Assembly (NCBI RefSeq): GCF_004341845.1
Contig: NZ_SLVB01000002.1
Location: 652,208 to 716,207 of the forward strand
Source: Novosphingobium sp. PhB165
Lineage (GTDB): Bacteria; Pseudomonadota; Alphaproteobacteria; Sphingomonadales; Sphingomonadaceae
Direction: 5' to 3'
Length of the DNA stretch: 64,000 bases
The notes under the pieces are model-generated. The model made no database searches and was not told the origin of the DNA. It saw nothing but the letters and a program-made list of their open reading frames with translations. Position numbers and translations under genes: made by a program. Below, piece by piece: positions 60,720 through 64,000 of this stretch (the stretch's first letter is position 1; every line of letters begins with the position of its first letter).

Positions 60720-61754
60720 TCAGAACGTTCGCGGATCGACGACGGTCCGCACCGGAGCGACGGGCCCGGACATTTCGCCCACCGCTTTCGCAACGCCCGA
60801 GAGTCCGATGCGGGCTCCTAGCCAGGGCGTCACGTCGATGCGGCCATCGGCAATCGCACGCATGGCCAGTTCCATGTCCTGCGGCTCCTCGCCGCCGGCG
60901 AACTGGATATTGAGCCGCTTGTTCTGCGCGGCGAACACCAGCAGATGCTCCTGCTCCATGCAATATCCGCCCATGACGATCCGCCCTTCGAAAGGCGCCG
61001 CCTCGATGATCCGCTGGAGCATGCCGGGCTGGCCGACGTTCTCGTAGATCAGGTTGACCTTGCGTCCGCCAAAGGCGGGCAGCGGCGCATAGGGATCGAT
61101 TTCGCGCGGATCGACGGCGATATCGGCGCCCATCGCTATCGCCTGCTTGCGACGCTCCTCATGGAAATCGGCGGCGACAATCGGCGCAACACCCATCATC
61201 CTAAGCCCCGCGATCACGCCAAGGCCGATCGCCCCGCAGCCGAGGACCAGCGCGGCATCGTTCTTGTCCGGACGCCCGCGACGGGCATGTTCCAGCCCCA
61301 CCGCCAGCGGCTCGATCATCGCGGCATGATCGTCGTCCATGTCGGACGGCACTTCCATCATGATGTCCTCGTCAAGGAGCATCAGCTCTCCCCAACCGCC
61401 GGGGCAGTCGTGACTGAAGCCGATCACCGCATGGGCGCCGTCCTGCCTCATGATCGGCACCGAGGTCACCTTGCGCCCCGGCTTCACCGTGCGCTTGCTG
61501 CCCGGACCGTAATCGAGAACCTCGCCGACATATTCATGGCCGGGCACGAACGGGCGCGCAAAATCGAGCGCTGCATAAGGCCCGCCGAGCCGCCGCGACA
61601 GGTCGATGATGTTCTGTCCGGCGTGGAGGAAGTGGGCTTCCGATGCACACATGCCGCAGCTGTGCGTCCTGACCAGCGCCTGCCCCTTGCCGGGGGTCGG
61701 GTCGGCCATTTCGCCGACCAGCACCTTGCCGTTCTCGATATAGGCCGCCTTCAT
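60720..61754 (-). CDS. MDR-type alcohol dehydrogenase, structural-zinc loop lost
   Basis: A 344-residue dehydrogenase. Catalytic-zinc elements are visible: HSCGMCASEAHFLHAG (Cys near 35), PGHEYVGEV (GHE near 71) and the Glu in MIEPLAVGLEHA (about 147). The four-cysteine structural-zinc lobe, normally just after GHE, is missing; that stretch is RKVTSVPIMRQDGAHAVIGF. The Rossmann part has LGCGAIGLGVIAGLRMMG. The start overlaps the NTF2-like stop as ATGA. It is an oxidising step in the unknown catabolic route of the operon. Confidence 0.85.
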   Translation of the reverse strand: MKAAYIENGKVLVGEMADPTPGKGQALVRTHSCGMCASEAHFLHAGQNIIDLSRRLGGPYAALDFARPFVPGHEYVGEVLDYGPGSKRTVKPGRKVTSVPIMRQDGAHAVIGFSHDCPGGWGELMLLDEDIMMEVPSDMDDDHAAMIEPLAVGLEHARRGRPDKNDAALVLGCGAIGLGVIAGLRMMGVAPIVAADFHEERRKQAIAMGADIAVDPREIDPYAPLPAFGGRKVNLIYENVGQPGMLQRIIEAAPFEGRIVMGGYCMEQEHLLVFAAQNKRLNIQFAGGEEPQDMELAMRAIADGRIDVTPWLGARIGLSGVAKAVGEMSGPVAPVRTVVDPRTF

Positions 61755-62296
61755 GTCCTGTCTCCGTAATTCGTTTGTCCTGCGGTCAAAACCGCATAGG
61801 ATGGGTCGTCCATGTCCCGCCTGCCGCGATCGTGCACCTTCATCGGGGTGACTTCGCGGATTTCGTCCATGTCGGTGACGGTGATGCGGTGGTCGATCGC
61901 CCAGCGCCCTTCCCGCCGCGACCAGCGGTCGACGTAGCGGCTGAGCACGGTCATTTGCAGCAGCTTGCCGCCGCGCTCCATCCGCAGGGTTGCTGTGACA
62001 TAGGCCTCGCTCGCCGCTTGCGCACCGTCCAGTTCGATGACGATGTTCGTCACCTGATGCGAATGGGTCAGCAGGCCGCCGTGCTGCTTGCAGACGTGGT
62101 CCACGAAGTCCCGACCGAGCCCCTGGAACACGGCCTCCCCGTAGTCGGCAGTTCCGTCGACGTGCCAGACCGCATAACCCAGTTCATGGTCGATCCGGTC
62201 CATTGCCCGGCAATAGCGGTAGATCTGATCGGTGATCGCCTGCCGCGCGGCGAGATCCTCGACGAGAGCTGCGGAATTGATTTGCACGTCCTCCAT
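61751..62296 (-). CDS. NTF2-like (SnoaL-type) protein
   Basis: A 181-residue protein; ATG start at 62296 (a GTG one codon earlier is also in frame). The cone-like NTF2 fold is suggested by AARQAITDQIYRYCRAMDRI (about 15-35, the usual opening helix), HSHQVTNIVIEL (about 85), a strand set AYVTATLRMERGGKL and RYVDRWSRREGRWAIDHR. Members act as isomerases, dehydratases or hydrolases on small cyclic substrates. It overlaps the SDR stop by 1 bp (TGATG) and the ADH start by 4 bp. Confidence 0.82.
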   Translation of the reverse strand: MEDVQINSAALVEDLAARQAITDQIYRYCRAMDRIDHELGYAVWHVDGTADYGEAVFQGLGRDFVDHVCKQHGGLLTHSHQVTNIVIELDGAQAASEAYVTATLRMERGGKLLQMTVLSRYVDRWSRREGRWAIDHRITVTDMDEIREVTPMKVHDRGRRDMDDPSYAVLTAGQTNYGDRT

Positions 62297-63099
62297 CACG
62301 AACGGCCGAAAAGCTGGCTGGTGACCTTGTCGATCATGACAACCCTTTCGCGCCTTTGCGCCGCGGACGTGGCCGACATGCCGCTCTCGTCATCCGCCTC
62401 GCCCCAATTGCAGATCGGGCCATGCGGCAATCGCTCAAGGCCCAGGCGGGCGACATCGTCCGGCGATGCGATATTGTCCGGAACAGGCACGCCCTGCTGG
62501 GCAAGAACACGGCGGAATTCAGGCGTATCGGTTCGGCTCATCACCAAAGTGAGGACATCCACGCCGTGAGGCCGCAATTCGGCCCAGAGCCCTTCGGCGA
62601 AGCACAGGGTGAAGGCCTTGCTGCCGGAATATGTCCCCATGGCGGTGGAACCGCCGTAACAGGCACCCGAATTGACCAGCAACACGCCGCCCCGTCCGCG
62701 AGCCTTCATCGGCGCGGCCAAATGATAGCTGCATTTCATCATGGTGGTGACGTTGCGCTCGACCAGATCGACCCATGCCGAGAGGTCCTGTTCCAGAAAG
62801 CGGGCCGCGTTCGGATCGGAGCCGGCATTGCTGACAAACAGCCCGACCTCGCGATCGCCAACCGCAGTCATCATCCGGTCGCAGGCGTCGGGCCTGGCAA
62901 GATCGATCGCGGCTATGACCGTCTCAATGCCATATTGCCGCGTCAGATCATCCGCGAGTTCTTCGAGCGGCGCTTCCCGACGCGCGATCAGCAGGCAATG
63001 GATGCCCTTGCTTGCAAGCAGATGGGCAAAAGCCTTGCCCGTCCCTTCCGATGCACCGGAAATGACGGCCCAAGGGCCATAGCGTTCCTTGATGTCCAT
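62296..63099 (-). CDS. Short-chain dehydrogenase/reductase (operon gene 1)
   Basis: A 267-residue SDR; ISGASEGTGKAFAHLLASKG (about 12-31), NAG in LFVSNAGSDP (about 91), and YSGSKAF (YxxxK, about 160). It shares a KERYGP start, the IAR(R) after the second strand and L(R/Q)P(H/D)G(V/I)DVLT with the SDR at 59067, so the two are paralogues. First gene of the five-gene operon. An AT-rich dyad lies 56 bp before its start (63155-63178). The substrate is unknown. Confidence 0.88.
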   Translation of the reverse strand: MDIKERYGPWAVISGASEGTGKAFAHLLASKGIHCLLIARREAPLEELADDLTRQYGIETVIAAIDLARPDACDRMMTAVGDREVGLFVSNAGSDPNAARFLEQDLSAWVDLVERNVTTMMKCSYHLAAPMKARGRGGVLLVNSGACYGGSTAMGTYSGSKAFTLCFAEGLWAELRPHGVDVLTLVMSRTDTPEFRRVLAQQGVPVPDNIASPDDVARLGLERLPHGPICNWGEADDESGMSATSAAQRRERVVMIDKVTSQLFGRS

Positions 63100-63782
63100 G
63101 CGTTCTCACCTCTCCTGAGGCGAGTTCTAGGCGGGCCGATCGGAATGCCGATACTATAATATGCGTCAAATCATTATAACCATCCGGCATAGTAAGGCCG
63201 GACTGCCCGACTGTCGTTCGGGCAAGGTCCGTGCTCGCTTCCCCCGAACGCTATCGCTCAAGCAAGCTGCCCCCATGATGGCCGTGCGCGCCTTCGCGGC
63301 CTACAGATCGCAATGACTTGCGCACCCGATACAACGCGATCTCGACACGAATAGATTGGAATCATCAATGATGTTCTTGGTTTACGGGCAGACCGCCAAG
63401 AGAGGTCACCAGAAATAGAGAGAACTATTTGCCGCTTGCCAAGGGGCCGATTTTATACAACTATTTCTTTTGACAATGCGTCGCTTAGGGCTGCTTTCAC
63501 CCTTGGCCGCGACTGTCCGGGAGAGCAGGATGAACTCCGACTCCACCATTCTTGCCGCCTCGCTGGCGGCTCCCGCGCGGTCTCGAGCCGGTGCGGCAGA
63601 AGTCGAAGGATCGGCTTCCAGTCCCGATGCAGTAGGCGATCCGCTTCATCGGCAGCTTTCAAAGAACGCGCTCGCCTCCCAAATCCGGACGGCCGTGCAA
63701 CGTCGAACGTCTCTCGCACCCTGAAGCAGTTTTTTACCCGACACTGCCGCGACCCATCGAAATTCCACGCCGGGAGACGTAG
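63100..63782. other. Intergenic region between divergent genes
   Basis: A 683-bp region with no supportable gene: the frames on both strands here have compositions unlike the neighbours. It has the TATAAT/ATTATA dyad at 63155-63178 and otherwise no clear regulatory signal. GGGAGACG precedes the antiporter start. Confidence 0.5.
63155..63178 (-). promoter_or_regulatory. AT-rich dyad upstream of the catabolic operon
   Basis: TATAAT-(12)-ATTATA forms a 6-bp exact inverted repeat 56-79 bp upstream of the SDR start at 63099. Either arm could also act as part of a -10 element. An operator is possible but unproven. Confidence 0.3.
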
Positions 63783-64000
63783 ATGCCGAGCCAGGATAAC
63801 AAGATCTCGCTATTTTCGCTCACCTCGATGGTGGTGGGTTCGATGATCGGGGCGGGGATCTTCAATCTGCCGGCGCGGTTCGGTTCGGCGACGGGGCCGT
63901 TCGGAGCGATCATCGCCTGGCTCATCGCCGGCACCGGCATGTACGCGCTGGCCCGGGTCTTCCAGGCGCTGGCCGCGCGCAAGCCCGATATCGATGCCGG
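63783..64000 (+). CDS. APC-family basic amino-acid antiporter (3' truncated by window edge)
   Basis: The first 72 residues of a membrane transporter, with GGGAGACGTAG before the ATG. MVVGSMIGAGIFNLPARFGS (about 16-35) is the first-helix motif of the amino acid-polyamine-organocation family, and the end (ARVFQALAARKPDIDAG) matches the arginine/ornithine and related basic amino-acid antiporters. The remainder is beyond the window, so the exact substrate is open. Confidence 0.85.
   Translation, partial: MPSQDNKISLFSLTSMVVGSMIGAGIFNLPARFGSATGPFGAIIAWLIAGTGMYALARVFQALAARKPDIDA

Noticed and set aside
63436..63846. A 136-residue frame just before the antiporter
   Set aside because: It overlaps the antiporter start and has Arg/Ser-rich non-coding composition without a ribosome site.
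1..64000. tRNA, rRNA, insertion sequences, phage genes, att sites and origins
   Set aside because: None was seen on reading both strands for obvious signs. A covariance-model scan would be needed to exclude a tRNA.

Overview
The window looks like chromosome of a GC-rich alphaproteobacterium of the Sphingomonadales, most likely a Novosphingobium or Sphingomonas relative. The grounds are dense TonB-dependent receptors, a FecI/FecR/receptor set, many small secreted and outer-membrane proteins, NodT-type efflux, OmpR and NarL-type two-component pairs, and intergenic inverted repeats of a type common in this order (CCTGAGCCTGTCGAAGG and CCTGAACTTGTTTCAGG). This placement is by protein style, not by a marker gene. 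I saw no rRNA, tRNA, CRISPR array, transposase or phage gene.

Layout. 1-4.2 kb: the end of a LuxR-type response regulator, then a minus-strand surface-polysaccharide operon (two thymidylate-kinase-like P-loop proteins, a flippase, an unknown protein). 4.4-6.5 kb: an OmpR-type regulator/histidine kinase pair. 6.6-23 kb: an envelope and stress-like region of lipoproteins, BamA/TamA-like barrels, small barrels, a NarL-type regulator with a soluble kinase, a formylglycine-generating-enzyme homologue, a DUF202 protein with heptad repeats, and two inverted copies of a DUF2092/two-cysteine secreted-protein module around a BASS-type transporter. A short motif, roughly AGGGTWWWTHCCGAT, recurs 40-110 bp upstream of many starts here, including that of the NarL-type regulator, which suggests one regulon.

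23-28 kb: a small unknown protein, a CHASE4-GGDEF-EAL protein, a secreted protein, a zinc-free MDR oxidoreductase and repeats. 28.4-34.8 kb: a TonB-dependent receptor behind a cobalamin riboswitch, an ICL/PEPM-family enzyme, and an Lrp regulator divergent from a single-chain 2-oxoacid dehydrogenase E1 of MdeB/AceE type. 34.8-36.8 kb: DUF4142, DksA-like and ferritin-like proteins. 36.9-40.6 kb: an MHS-type MFS transporter and a TonB receptor, convergent.

40.8-51.4 kb: a second polysaccharide locus (beta-propeller protein, two glycosyltransferases, flippase, CDP-glycerol-transferase-like protein) downstream of an ECF sigma/FecR/receptor operon on the same strand. 51.6-59 kb: a secreted EEP-fold hydrolase and a tripartite RND efflux operon with a divergent TetR regulator. 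59-63.1 kb: a tightly packed five-gene catabolic operon (SDR, NTF2-like, MDR dehydrogenase, TIM-barrel isomerase, SDR). 63.8 kb to the end: the start of an APC-family antiporter.
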